Assembly: GCF_000759715.1 (NCBI RefSeq)
Contig: NZ_BBLU01000008.1
Span: forward strand, 1 to 64,000
Reading direction: 5' to 3'
Source of the DNA: Demequina mangrovi
GTDB lineage: Bacteria; Actinomycetota; Actinomycetes; Actinomycetales; Demequinaceae
Length of the DNA stretch: 64,000 nucleotides
Shown here piece after piece: positions 9,161-17,259 of this stretch. How positions within the stretch are numbered: position 1 is the first letter of the stretch; each line of letters starts with the position of its first letter. Both the position numbers and the translations under genes were made by a program. The notes beneath the pieces are model-generated. The model searched no databases and was not told the origin of the DNA. It saw only the letters and a program-made list of their open reading frames with translations.

Positions 9161-10024
9161 ATGTCGGAGCAGAACCGCATCGCCGCCGGGACCACCATGG
9201 GGCCCGTCGAGCTGCACGTCGAGGACCTCGACCGGATGCTCGCGTACTACCGCGACGTGCTCGCGCTCGAGCAGATCCGCGTCGACGGCGCGCGTCACGT
9301 GCTCGGCCGCGGCGACGTCGAGACGGTGGTGCTCACCCCGACCCGAGGCCTCCCCCGCTTCGACCGCCGCGGCGCCGGCCTGTTCCACACCGCCGTGCTC
9401 TTCGACTCCCGCGAGGGCCTCGCCGCGGCGGTGCTGCGCGTGGCGCAGGCCGCCCCCGGCTCGTACACCGGAGCCGCCGACCACCTGGTGAGCGAGGCCT
9501 TCTACTTCGACGACCCGGAGGGCAACGGCGTCGAGCTCTACTTCGACCGCCCCCGCGAGGCCTGGCGACGCGACGCCGCCGGGCGCCCCCTCATGGGCAC
9601 CGAGCACATCGACGTCGACGGCTTCCTCACCACCCACCTCGTCGAGTCCGAGGTCGCCGTGCCCGCGGCCGCCGCGAGCGTGGGCCACGTGCACCTCCAG
9701 GTGGGCGACATCCCGACGGCGAAGGACTTCTACGTCGGCACCCTGGGCTTCGACGAGGTGCTCGACATGGGCAGCGCGCTGTTCGTGTCCGCCGGCGGCT
9801 ACCACCACCACATCGGCCTCAACACCTGGAACTCGCGCGGCGCGGGACCGCGCGCCGCCTCGCTGGGGCTGGGCACCATGGACATCGTGCTGCCGACCGC
9901 GGAGGACCTCGGCGCGCTGCGCGAGCGGCTCGCCCACCGCCGCGCCGCCGTCGCGGACGACGGCCGCACCGTCACGGTGGACGACCCGTGGGGTTCGAAG
10001 ATCCGCATCACGGTCGGCGGCTGA
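9161..10024 (+). CDS. Two-domain VOC protein, catechol-2,3-dioxygenase-like (CatE type)
   Basis: A 287-residue cytoplasmic protein with two vicinal-oxygen-chelate domains (about residues 12-130 and 165-285). Candidate metal ligands are the His of P-V-E-L-H-V-E-D, the His of L-F-H-T-A-V and the Glu of N-G-V-E-L-Y-F-D in the first domain, with V-G-H-V-H-L-Q-V and Y-H-H-H-I-G-L-N in the second. Size and motifs match the CatE group of Bacillus, linked to quinone or catechol detoxification. It stands alone and ends before the desaturase promoter. The true substrate is not established. Confidence 0.8.
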   Translation: MSEQNRIAAGTTMGPVELHVEDLDRMLAYYRDVLALEQIRVDGARHVLGRGDVETVVLTPTRGLPRFDRRGAGLFHTAVLFDSREGLAAAVLRVAQAAPGSYTGAADHLVSEAFYFDDPEGNGVELYFDRPREAWRRDAAGRPLMGTEHIDVDGFLTTHLVESEVAVPAAAASVGHVHLQVGDIPTAKDFYVGTLGFDEVLDMGSALFVSAGGYHHHIGLNTWNSRGAGPRAASLGLGTMDIVLPTAEDLGALRERLAHRRAAVADDGRTVTVDDPWGSKIRITVGG

Positions 10025-10074
10025 CCCGCGCACGCTCACGGAGCGACATTCGTCACGAACCCCTCGCGCCCTAA

Positions 10075-10090
10075 CCTACGGTCGCGTAGG
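10075..10090. promoter_or_regulatory. TetR-type operator at the desaturase promoter
   Basis: CCTACG-GTCG-CGTAGG is a perfect 6-bp inverted repeat preceded by TAA, about 73 bases before the desaturase start. ACCTACG/CGTAGGT-like repeats are used by TetR-family regulators of fatty acid desaturases in other bacteria; the regulator itself is not adjacent here. Confidence 0.5.
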
Positions 10091-10162
10091 GTGGCGTCAT
10101 CCGCATCACGGGCGCACGCCCTCGACTCGGCTGGGAAGTCGTCCCCCACCCCTCGGAGAGGC

Positions 10163-11233
10163 ATGTCCGCACCGCAGCAGCCCGCATCGTTCCCCCTCAA
10201 CAACATGACGTCGACCTTCGCGGAGCTGTCCGCGACGGTGCGCGAGACGGGCCTCATGCGGCGCGCGTACGTGTTCTACGGCGTCTACGCCGGTGTCCTC
10301 GCGCTCGCGCTGGGCGGAGTCGTCACCGGCTTCGTGCTGCTCGGCGACTCGTGGTTCCAGCTGCTCATCGCGGCGGCGCTCGGCGTGGTCCTCACGCAGG
10401 TGGCGTTCCTCGGACACGAGGCCTCGCACCGCACCGTGCTCGCCTCGGGCCCCGCCAACGACCGCCTGGGGAGGATCCTCAGCACCGTGATCGTGGGCAT
10501 CAGCCACCAGTGGTGGATGAGCAAGCACACGCGGCACCACGGCAACCCCAACAAGGTCGGCAAGGACCCCGACATCGAGAAGGACACGATCTCGTTCCTC
10601 GAGGAGGACGCCGCTCAGGCCCGAGGCCCGCTGCGCTGGATCACCCGGCACCAGGGGTGGCTGTTCTTCCCGCTCCTCACGCTCGAGGGGCTCAACCTCC
10701 ACTACCGCTCGGTGGCGGACCTGGTGCGCTCCGGGACGCGCCGCCAGCGCTGGATCGAGCTGCCGGCGATCGCGCTGCACTTCGGGCTCGTGCTGGTGCC
10801 GGTGTTCTGGATGCTGCCGCTCGGCATGGCCTTCGCCTTCATGGGCGTCCAGATGGCCGTCTTCGGCGTGTACATGGGAGCGTCGTTCGCACCCAACCAC
10901 AAGGGCATGATGATCGTGCCCGCGGACGCCAGGATGGACTTCCTGTCCAAGCAGGTCCTCACCAGCCGCAACATCCGCGGCGGCTGGGCGATGTCGATCC
11001 TCATGGGCGGGCTCAACTTCCAGATCGAGCACCACCTGTTCCCGTCGATGGCGCGGCCGCATCTGGCGCGTGCCAGGGAGATCGTGCGCGAGCACTGCGC
11101 GACGCTGGGCGTGCCGTACACGGAGACGTCGCTGGTCGAGTCCTACGCGATCGTGGTGCGCTACCTCAACCGCGTGGGCCTCGCGGCGCGCGACCCGTTC
11201 GACTGCCCCGAGCGCGTCGCTATGGGACGCTAG
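10163..11233 (+). CDS. Membrane fatty acid desaturase
   Basis: A 356-residue membrane di-iron desaturase that introduces double bonds into acyl chains of lipids or acyl-CoA. The three histidine boxes are present: H-E-A-S-H near residue 94, H-T-R-H-H near 128 and Q-I-E-H-H-L-F-P near 287. About four to six hydrophobic segments surround them. The ATG at 10163 with GGAGAGGC is preferred over an upstream in-frame ATG at 10091, which would place the operator repeat at the very start of the coding sequence. The stop overlaps the convergent focA-like gene by four bases. Confidence 0.9.
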   Translation: MSAPQQPASFPLNNMTSTFAELSATVRETGLMRRAYVFYGVYAGVLALALGGVVTGFVLLGDSWFQLLIAAALGVVLTQVAFLGHEASHRTVLASGPANDRLGRILSTVIVGISHQWWMSKHTRHHGNPNKVGKDPDIEKDTISFLEEDAAQARGPLRWITRHQGWLFFPLLTLEGLNLHYRSVADLVRSGTRRQRWIELPAIALHFGLVLVPVFWMLPLGMAFAFMGVQMAVFGVYMGASFAPNHKGMMIVPADARMDFLSKQVLTSRNIRGGWAMSILMGGLNFQIEHHLFPSMARPHLARAREIVREHCATLGVPYTETSLVESYAIVVRYLNRVGLAARDPFDCPERVAMGR

Positions 11234-12093
11234 CGGGCGGAGGACGCCGCGAAGTCCGCCTCGGCGTTCGCGATCACAGGCTCGGGCTCCTCGTCGGGCT
11301 CGGACGCGAGCGTCGCATCGTCCGCGCGGGCCTTGCCCGCCACGAAGGCGTACGCGAGCCCGATGACGATCGCGCCGCCCACCAGGTTGCCCAGTCCGAC
11401 GAAGGCCATGTTGGTGCCGAAGTCCGCCCAGGTGACGTCGCCTCCGCTCAGCAGGCCGAGCCCGAAGGTGGTCATGTTGGCGACCACGTGCTCGAAGCCC
11501 GAGGCGATGAAGGCGAGCACGCCCCAGAAGATGATGACGGCCTTCGCGACCTCGTTCTTGAGCCGGGCGGCGGCCCAGATCGCGACGCACACGAGCACGT
11601 TGCACATGACGCCCCGCCAGAAGAGCTCGGACGGGGTGTGCGAGATCTTGCCCGCGAGGGTGTCCGCGGCGAACTCCCCGGCCGCGCCGTGGCCGAGCAC
11701 CCCGGTCTGGATGATCACCCACGAGAACGCGAACGCGCCCAGCATGTTCGAGAAGAAGATCCCGAGGAGCACGCCCGCCGCCTTGAACCAGGAGATGGTC
11801 CGGCGGACCGCGCCGAGCGGGAGGATCATCATCGCGCTGGTCGCGAGCTCGGAGCCGGCGAAGACAACGATGGTGAGCGCGGCCGCGAACACGCTTCCCG
11901 CGACGAGCTTCTCCATGGGGTCGCCGGCGACGTGCAGCGGCCCCGCGGCCGACCACATGAGGACGTCTCCCACGCCGATCCACATGCCCGCGAGCATCGC
12001 GGAGACGATGAGCCGCAGCGGGGTGCGCGCGAGCTGCGCCTTGGCGTGCGCGGCCTTCGCATGGACGTCGACGGTTTCGGGGAGAGTCAGCAC
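11230..12093 (-). CDS. Formate/nitrite transporter (FocA/NirC family)
   Basis: A 287-residue pentameric anion channel of the FNT family. It has six hydrophobic segments, the conserved G-x-F-x-S-N-x-L-G-A-type motif (F-F-S-N-M-L-G-A-F), the G-x-x-x-N-V-L-V-C motif (R-G-V-M-C-N-V-L-V-C) and F-E-H-V-V-A-N-M containing the conserved histidine. The C-terminal 40 residues are hydrophilic and acidic. With pflB, pflA and adhE in the same window, formate export is the most likely role. The start is GTG, preceded at leaderless distance by TACCTT, and a GGTCCC/GGGACC repeat lies 40-60 bases upstream. Confidence 0.88.
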   Translation of the reverse strand: MLTLPETVDVHAKAAHAKAQLARTPLRLIVSAMLAGMWIGVGDVLMWSAAGPLHVAGDPMEKLVAGSVFAAALTIVVFAGSELATSAMMILPLGAVRRTISWFKAAGVLLGIFFSNMLGAFAFSWVIIQTGVLGHGAAGEFAADTLAGKISHTPSELFWRGVMCNVLVCVAIWAAARLKNEVAKAVIIFWGVLAFIASGFEHVVANMTTFGLGLLSGGDVTWADFGTNMAFVGLGNLVGGAIVIGLAYAFVAGKARADDATLASEPDEEPEPVIANAEADFAASSAR

Positions 12094-12135
12094 GTCTCGA
12101 AGGTACGGGGCGATCCGGCCTCCGAGCAGGTACGG

Positions 12136-12160
12136 AGGTCCCGGCGGGGACCTTGCTCGG
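12136..12160. promoter_or_regulatory. GGGACC-type palindrome upstream of the formate channel
   Basis: AGGTCCC-GGCG-GGGACCT has perfect 7-bp arms and is followed by TTGCTCGG. Similar GGGACC(A/T)(A/T) elements precede adhE (27845) and pflB (48798). The core resembles DosR/DevR or NarL-type response-regulator sites, but the fit here is only partial. Confidence 0.35.
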
Positions 12161-12183
12161 GCCGTCCGGGGGATGCAGGGCGC

Positions 12184-13167
12184 TCAGCCGCCCGCGGTCG
12201 CGAGCAGCAGGGCGGTGTACGCGATCCACGCGGCGAGCAGCGCACCCCCCTCGTAGCGGTTGATGCGTCCGTGTCCGCCCGGCCGGAATCCCATGACGAG
12301 CATCGCGAGCGTCATGGCGAGCAGCACGGGCAGATCGCGGGACAGCGCCTGGGGCTCGACCGCGGACGGGGCGATGAGGCCCGCGAGGCCCACGACGGCG
12401 AGCGTGTTGAACAGGTTGGAGCCGATGACGTTGCCCAGCACCAGCTCGGTCGCGCGCCGCCGTGCGGCGGCGATCGCGGCAGCGAGCTCGGGTGCCGACG
12501 TGCCGATCGCGACGACCGTGAGGCCGATCACCAGGTCGGACCAGCCCAGCCGGTCCGCGATCTGGACCGCGCCCCAGACCAGCACGCGCGACGCCGCCAC
12601 CAGGAGCACGATGCCGCCGACGGTCCATGCCCACGCCGCGCGGCGGGACATGCCGGCCGCGCGCTCGCGCTCCTCGACCTCGATCGCGAGCTCGTCCTCG
12701 GGCTCCCCCGGCGCACGGCGCCGGGTCCCCGCGCGGATCGACCAGAGGAGCTGCGCGCCGAGCGCCGCGACGAGCACGGCGGCGTCGATCCGGGAGATGC
12801 GCCCGTCGAGCATGACCGCCGCGAGCAGCACGGTGGCGCCCACGAGGATCGGCAGCTCGCGGCTCAGCACGCCGCGATGGACCACCACCGGCACGAGGAT
12901 CGCGGTGGTGCCGAGGATGAGCCCGATGTTCGCGATGTTGGAGCCGAGCGCGTTGCCGAGCGCGATCTCGGGGTTGCCGTCGGCCGAGGCGAAGGCCGAG
13001 ACCACGAGCTCGGGCGCGGACGTGCCGAAGCCCACCACGACCATGCCGACCAGCAGGGGCGCCATCCCGAGGTGGGTGGCGACGGCGGAGGCGCCGGAGA
13101 CGAACCGGTCCGCGCTCCATCCCAGCGCGACGAGCCCGAGCAGGGTCGCGAGGATCGCCGCCGTCAT
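12184..13167 (-). CDS. Calcium/sodium:cation exchanger (CaCA family, YrbG-like)
   Basis: A 327-residue antiporter with two homologous halves of about five membrane helices each. The inverted alpha repeats G-F-G-T-S-A-P-E-L (about residue 46) and A-I-G-T-S-A-P-E-L (about residue 215) and the G-N-x-x-G-S-N motifs (G-N-A-L-G-S-N, G-N-V-I-G-S-N) form the cation site. The central acidic loop (about residues 150-170) is hydrophilic. It exchanges Ca2+ for Na+ or H+. The gene stands alone. Confidence 0.92.
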   Translation of the reverse strand: MTAAILATLLGLVALGWSADRFVSGASAVATHLGMAPLLVGMVVVGFGTSAPELVVSAFASADGNPEIALGNALGSNIANIGLILGTTAILVPVVVHRGVLSRELPILVGATVLLAAVMLDGRISRIDAAVLVAALGAQLLWSIRAGTRRRAPGEPEDELAIEVEERERAAGMSRRAAWAWTVGGIVLLVAASRVLVWGAVQIADRLGWSDLVIGLTVVAIGTSAPELAAAIAAARRRATELVLGNVIGSNLFNTLAVVGLAGLIAPSAVEPQALSRDLPVLLAMTLAMLVMGFRPGGHGRINRYEGGALLAAWIAYTALLLATAGG

Positions 13168-13248
13168 GCTCCGAGCCTAGTGAGACGGGGCAAGAGCCAG
13201 CCCTTGCGTACCGCGGGACGAGTCTCGTCCGCGCTCGATGCTCGCTGC

Positions 13249-13295
13249 GAGGTGCTCAGTGCCCGGAATCACGGTTTTCGGGCACTGAGCACCTC
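13249..13295. repeat. Perfect 17-bp inverted repeat, unexplained
   Basis: The arms GAGGTGCTCAGTGCCCG and CGGGCACTGAGCACCTC are perfectly complementary around a 13-base loop. The repeat lies between the ssrA terminator and the start of the exchanger gene, both leftward. It lacks a U-tract. It could be a REP-like dispersed element, a second terminator or a regulatory structure for the exchanger gene. Confidence 0.7.
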
Positions 13296-13337
13296 CGAGG
13301 GCGGCCAGCGGCAGAGACGCCGACGCGGAGCGGGCGC

Positions 13338-13378
13338 GCGAAAGCCCCCGGCGCCGCACGGGCGTCGAGGGCTTTCGC
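13338..13378 (-). terminator. Terminator of ssrA (tmRNA)
   Basis: GCGAAAGCCC pairs with GGGCTTTCGC around a GC-rich loop that can itself pair. It starts a few bases beyond the tmRNA 3' end. Confidence 0.75.
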
Positions 13379-13383
13379 AGAAG

Positions 13384-13748
13384 TGGAGATGCCGGGAATC
13401 GAACCCGGGTCCGCATGTCCAAACCGAAGTCTTCTCCGGGCGCAGCCTGAAGAAGGTTTTCTCGGCCCCTCACCCACCATCAGGCAGGTGGTGAGCGGGC
13501 CCAGTCATCTAAGAGTCCCGCAGCCCCCGATGACGAAGGGCTGAAGCAAGTTCCCTAGTCGACGCCAGGATCCAGGTCGGGAACGCCCCTGGGCTGACGG
13601 ACTTCATGGCGCTCGCTTAGGCAGCGAGGGCGAAGTCGGTGCGCTTGGAATCGGCACCTATAGGTTGCAGAGGTCGTTTACGAGATAACTCTGCGTTCTC
13701 GGCCCGCTTCCCTCCGGAAGTAAACACACGTCGAAACCGATCATCCCC
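13384..13748 (-). ncRNA. ssrA: Transfer-messenger RNA (tmRNA)
   Basis: About 365 nt. The 5' end GGGGAUG pairs with CAUCUCC near the 3' end to form the 7-bp acceptor stem, with discriminator A and no encoded CCA. A T-arm with GGTTCGATTCC follows the usual tmRNA pattern, and the 5' D-like segment reads GGTTTCGACG. The mRNA-like part encodes the proteolysis tag ADSKRTDFALAA at 13620-13655 ending in TAA (13617-13619), which becomes AADSKRTDFALAA after the alanine carried by the tmRNA. The tag is of the actinobacterial class. It rescues stalled ribosomes with SmpB, encoded at 19135-19605. Confidence 0.97.
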
Positions 13749-13809
13749 TGTGCAGTTGTACGTCCATTCTACCGGGAGGTCCGACACCGCCCAAGCCGCC
13801 GTTCCGGCC

Positions 13810-14376
13810 TCAAGCCTCGGCGCGCTCACCCAGCCCCGGGAGACCGAGCACGATGCTCCAGATCCAGGCCGCGGCGACCGCCGCGGGCGGGCGGTCCTCC
13901 ATCGCGAGCCACTCGCCCATGACGCCGAGCACCAGGCCGGTCATCCCGGCCGCGACCACGTCGACGGGGAGCTCCTTGCGCACGAGCTCGTCGACCTCGG
14001 GCGCGAGCCCGCGGATGGCCTGCCGGCTGCGCGCCCTGAGGCGCGTGAGCACCGCGCCGTAGCCGGGTTCGGTGAAGACGCGGTGGTAGAGGTCCGCGTG
14101 GACCTCGACGTGCTCGAGGAAGGTGACGAGCGGCGCGGGCGGCGCGTCGCCGAGCACCAGCCCGTCGAGGCCCGCCTCCGCGTCCCCGGCGACCACGTCG
14201 AGCGCGTCCGCGAGCAGCGTCTCCTTGTCGGAGTAGTGCTGGTAGAACGTGCTGCGGTTGACGCCGGCCCGTGCGGCGATGTCGCTCACCGACACCTCGT
14301 CGACGCCGCGCTCGCGCGCGAGCTCGACCAGCGCCTCCTGGAGGCGCCGACGGGTCCTGGCGATGCGTGCGTCCAC
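13810..14376 (-). CDS. TetR family transcriptional regulator
   Basis: A 188-residue repressor-type protein. The N-terminal helix-turn-helix (about residues 20-50) contains S-D-I-A-A-R-A-G-V-N-R-S-T-F-Y-Q-H-Y, a textbook TetR recognition region; the remainder is an alpha-helical ligand domain. GTG at 14376 is preferred; in-frame TTG/GTG codons at 14412 and 14409 lie too close to a TTATCT -10 candidate. It is divergent from the MMPL efflux gene, which it probably controls through the intervening inverted repeat. Confidence 0.88.
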   Translation of the reverse strand: MDARIARTRRRLQEALVELARERGVDEVSVSDIAARAGVNRSTFYQHYSDKETLLADALDVVAGDAEAGLDGLVLGDAPPAPLVTFLEHVEVHADLYHRVFTEPGYGAVLTRLRARSRQAIRGLAPEVDELVRKELPVDVVAAGMTGLVLGVMGEWLAMEDRPPAAVAAAWIWSIVLGLPGLGERAEA

Positions 14377-14414
14377 GCCGCGATTGTGGCACCTCGACAC
14401 GCCGTTCACCAACA

Positions 14415-14431
14415 GATAACCAACAGTTGTC
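14415..14431. promoter_or_regulatory. TetR operator candidate between the regulator and the efflux gene
   Basis: GATAAC-CAACA-GTTGTC is a 6-5-6 inverted repeat (one mismatch) overlapping the regulator's likely -10 (TTATCT, leftward) and lying upstream of TACACT (14453), a -10 candidate for the efflux gene. CCAACAG also occurs twice as a direct repeat 11 bases apart. Confidence 0.55.
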
Positions 14432-14556
14432 GAAAAACAGTCCGATGTGTCCTACACTGACCGCAGGCGCGACACCGGCCCGGGACCCCTCCCGCGCGGC
14501 CGCAGCGCCGGGCATCGTCGCCCTTCCCCGGTAACCCGATGAGAAAGGCTCCCCCT

Positions 14557-17166
14557 GTGGCGCACCTCCTCTACCGCATCGGCCGCGCGTCGGCGATGCG
14601 GCCGATCGTGGCGATCCTGGCGTGGATCGTCACGCTCGCCGTCGCCGCCGGCGGCTTCCTCGCCTTCGGCGGCACCCTGACCGACAGCTTCTCCATCCCT
14701 GGGCTCGAGACCGAGAAGGTCACCGACCAGCTCACAGAGGAGATCCCTGAGCTCGCCGGCGGGTCCTCGCGCGCGGTCTTCCAGACCGAGAGCGGCGAGC
14801 CCTTCACCGACGAGCAGAAGCAGCAGGTGAGCGACGCGCTCGCCGCCGCCGCCGAGCAGACCGGCTCCGTCACCGGCGTGATCGACCCGTTCGCCACGCA
14901 GCAGCAGCTCGAGGAGCAGACCGCTCAGCTCGAGGCCGCGCCGCAGCAGATCGCCGACGGTCGTGCGCAGCTCGAGGAGGCCCAGGCCCAGCTCGACGCC
15001 GGCCAGGCGCAGATCGACGCCGCCCTCCCCGAGCTCGAGGCCGCGCAGGAGCAGCTCGACGCCGGGCAGGCCCAGCTCGACGCCGAGATCCAGCAGGCGA
15101 AGGACGCGGGAGCCTACGAGCTCGCCGCGGCGCAGTTCGAGGCCGCCCAGGCGGAGATCGACGCGAACCAGCAGATGCTCGACGAGAGCCTCGCCGAGCT
15201 CGAGTCGAGCCAGGCGGAGATCGAGGCCGGCCAGGAGCAGATCACCGCCGGCCTCGCGGAGCTCGAGGCGCAGGAGGCGCAGCTCGCGACCGGCGCCGAG
15301 GTCGCGGAGGCCGCGGCGAACATCCGGTCGGTCTCGGAGGACGGCACGACCGCGCTCGGCCTCATCCAGTTCGACACGAACGTCTACGAGGTGGTCCAGG
15401 AGGACAAGGACGCGGTCATCGCGGACGTCCGTGCCGCGACCCCCGAGGGTCTCACGGTGAACTTCTCCGCCGACATCGCGACCTCGGTCGAGGGCGTCAT
15501 GGGTGCGGGCGAGGTCATCGGCGTGCTGCTCGCGTTCGTGGTCCTCATGGTGATGATGCGCGCGATCTGGCCCGCCCTCATGCCGATCGTCACGTCGGTG
15601 CTCGGCGTCGGCGTCGGCGTCGCCACCGCGCTCGCCTTCTCCGGTGTGGTCGAGATGTCCTCGGTCACCCCCGTGCTGGGCGTGATGCTCGCCCTCGCGG
15701 TCGGCATCGACTACTCGCTGTTCATCGTCAACCGCCACCGCCAGCAGTACACGCGCGGGATGGACCTCCACGAGTCCATCGGCCTCGCGAACGGCACGTC
15801 CGGCAACGCGGTGGTCTTCGCGGGCTCGACCGTCATCGTGGCGCTGCTCGCGCTCAACATCACGGGCATCCCGTTCCTCGGGATCATGGGCACCGTCGGC
15901 GCGTTCGGCGTCGGCATCGCGGTGCTGGTCGCCGTGACCCTGACCCCCGCGGTGCTGGGCCTCATCGGCCACCGCGTCCTCGGCAGGAAGGCCCGCGAGA
16001 CCCGCGGCGCCGCCGAGCACGCCGAGGCGCCCATCGAGCCGATGCGCACCGGCTTCGCGCTGCTGCGCTTCTTCGGCGCCGTGGTCGCGCTGCTCATCAT
16101 CGCGATCCCCGCGCTGTCGATGCGCCTGGGCCTTCCCGACGGCACCCAGGAGCCCACCGACTCCACGCAGTACATCGCGTACAAGACCGTGGACGAGAAG
16201 TTCGGCGAAGGCGTCAACGGCACGCTGCTCGTCACGGCGGAGCTGCCCGAGGCCGTCGCCGACGAGGAGCTGCTCGCGGCCCAGGCCGACGTCGTCACCG
16301 TCCTCATGGAGAACGACGACGTCTCGGCCGTGGCCCCTGCGGGAGCCTCCGAGGACAACGGCTTCCTCGCGTTCCAGGTCATCCCCAAGGAGGGCCCGGG
16401 CAGCGAGTCGACCGTGCAGCTGGTCGAGGACCTCCGCGAGCTCTCCCCGCTCGAGGACGGCACCGTCATCGGCGTCGCCGGCGAGGCATCCGGCAACATC
16501 GACGTCTCGCAGAAGCTGGACGAGGCGCTGCCGCTCTACCTCGCGATCGTGGTCGGCCTGTCGATCATCATCCTGGTGGTGGTGTTCCGCTCGCTGATCG
16601 TGCCGCTCATCGCGACGCTCGGCTTCGTGCTGTCGCTGTTCGCGGCCTTCGGCGTGGTGACCGCGGTGTTCCAGTGGGGCTGGCTCGGCTCGCTCTTCGG
16701 CGTGCACGACCCGGGTCCGATCCTCAGCTTCCTGCCGATCATCCTCACGGGCGTCCTGTTCGGCCTCGCGATGGACTACCAGCTGTTCCTCACCACCGGC
16801 ATGCGCGAGGCCTACGTCCACGGCATGGACGCGCGCCGCTCCGTGGTCGCAGGCCTGCGCCACGGCCGCGCGGTCGTCACGGCCGCCGCGATCATCATGG
16901 TCTCGGTGTTCGGCGGCTTCGTGTTCTCGCACATCGCGCTGATCCGCCCGATGGGCTTCGGCCTCGCGATGGGCGTGCTGTTCGACGCCTTCGTGGTCCG
17001 CATGGTCATCGTGCCGTCGCTCATGCACCTCGTGGGCGAGAAGGCCTGGTGGCTGCCCGGCTGGCTCGACAAGATCCTGCCCAACGTGGACGTCGAGGGC
17101 TCCGCGCTCGAGCGCGAGCACCCCGTGCCGCACGCGGAGGACGAGGCGGAGGCCGCCAAGGCCTGA
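14557..17166 (+). CDS. MMPL/RND family transporter with a long periplasm-side coiled coil
   Basis: An 869-residue RND-superfamily protein of the MMPL/YdfJ type with one helix at residues 12-35, then two blocks of five to six helices (about 320-480 and 650-840). The first extracytoplasmic loop holds a Glu/Gln/Ala/Leu-rich heptad region (about residues 110-250) with repeated Q-A-Q-L-D-A-G and Q-L-E units. The conserved G-I-D-Y-S-L-F and A-M-D-Y-Q-L-F motifs carry the proton-relay aspartates. GTG at 14557 with GAGAAAGG is preferred over ATG at 14539. The TetR neighbour suggests inducible export of drugs or lipids. Confidence 0.9.
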   Translation: MAHLLYRIGRASAMRPIVAILAWIVTLAVAAGGFLAFGGTLTDSFSIPGLETEKVTDQLTEEIPELAGGSSRAVFQTESGEPFTDEQKQQVSDALAAAAEQTGSVTGVIDPFATQQQLEEQTAQLEAAPQQIADGRAQLEEAQAQLDAGQAQIDAALPELEAAQEQLDAGQAQLDAEIQQAKDAGAYELAAAQFEAAQAEIDANQQMLDESLAELESSQAEIEAGQEQITAGLAELEAQEAQLATGAEVAEAAANIRSVSEDGTTALGLIQFDTNVYEVVQEDKDAVIADVRAATPEGLTVNFSADIATSVEGVMGAGEVIGVLLAFVVLMVMMRAIWPALMPIVTSVLGVGVGVATALAFSGVVEMSSVTPVLGVMLALAVGIDYSLFIVNRHRQQYTRGMDLHESIGLANGTSGNAVVFAGSTVIVALLALNITGIPFLGIMGTVGAFGVGIAVLVAVTLTPAVLGLIGHRVLGRKARETRGAAEHAEAPIEPMRTGFALLRFFGAVVALLIIAIPALSMRLGLPDGTQEPTDSTQYIAYKTVDEKFGEGVNGTLLVTAELPEAVADEELLAAQADVVTVLMENDDVSAVAPAGASEDNGFLAFQVIPKEGPGSESTVQLVEDLRELSPLEDGTVIGVAGEASGNIDVSQKLDEALPLYLAIVVGLSIIILVVVFRSLIVPLIATLGFVLSLFAAFGVVTAVFQWGWLGSLFGVHDPGPILSFLPIILTGVLFGLAMDYQLFLTTGMREAYVHGMDARRSVVAGLRHGRAVVTAAAIIMVSVFGGFVFSHIALIRPMGFGLAMGVLFDAFVVRMVIVPSLMHLVGEKAWWLPGWLDKILPNVDVEGSALEREHPVPHAEDEAEAAKA

Positions 17167-17181
17167 CGCCCTCGGACGCGC

Positions 17182-17217
17182 AGAAGGCCCGCATCCCCTC
17201 GGGGGTGCGGGCCTTCT
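17182..17217. terminator. Bidirectional terminator after the MMPL gene
   Basis: AGAAGGCCCGCA(TC)CCC pairs with GGGGTGCGGGCCTTCT across a short loop, directly between two convergent genes. Confidence 0.85.
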
Positions 17218-17259
17218 CGTCTTCCCGGGGAGCCGGGCGCCCCGGGAACGATGCGCGGG

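Noticed and set aside
13384-13430. A possible tRNA gene, suggested by the GGTTCGATTCC T-arm
   Set aside because: The T-arm and acceptor stem belong to tmRNA; no anticodon arm is adjacent and the partner half lies 340 bases away.
14539-14556. Upstream ATG as start of the MMPL gene
   Set aside because: A GAGAAAGG ribosome site lies correctly before the GTG at 14557, and alignment with family openings (MAxLLYRxG) fits the GTG.
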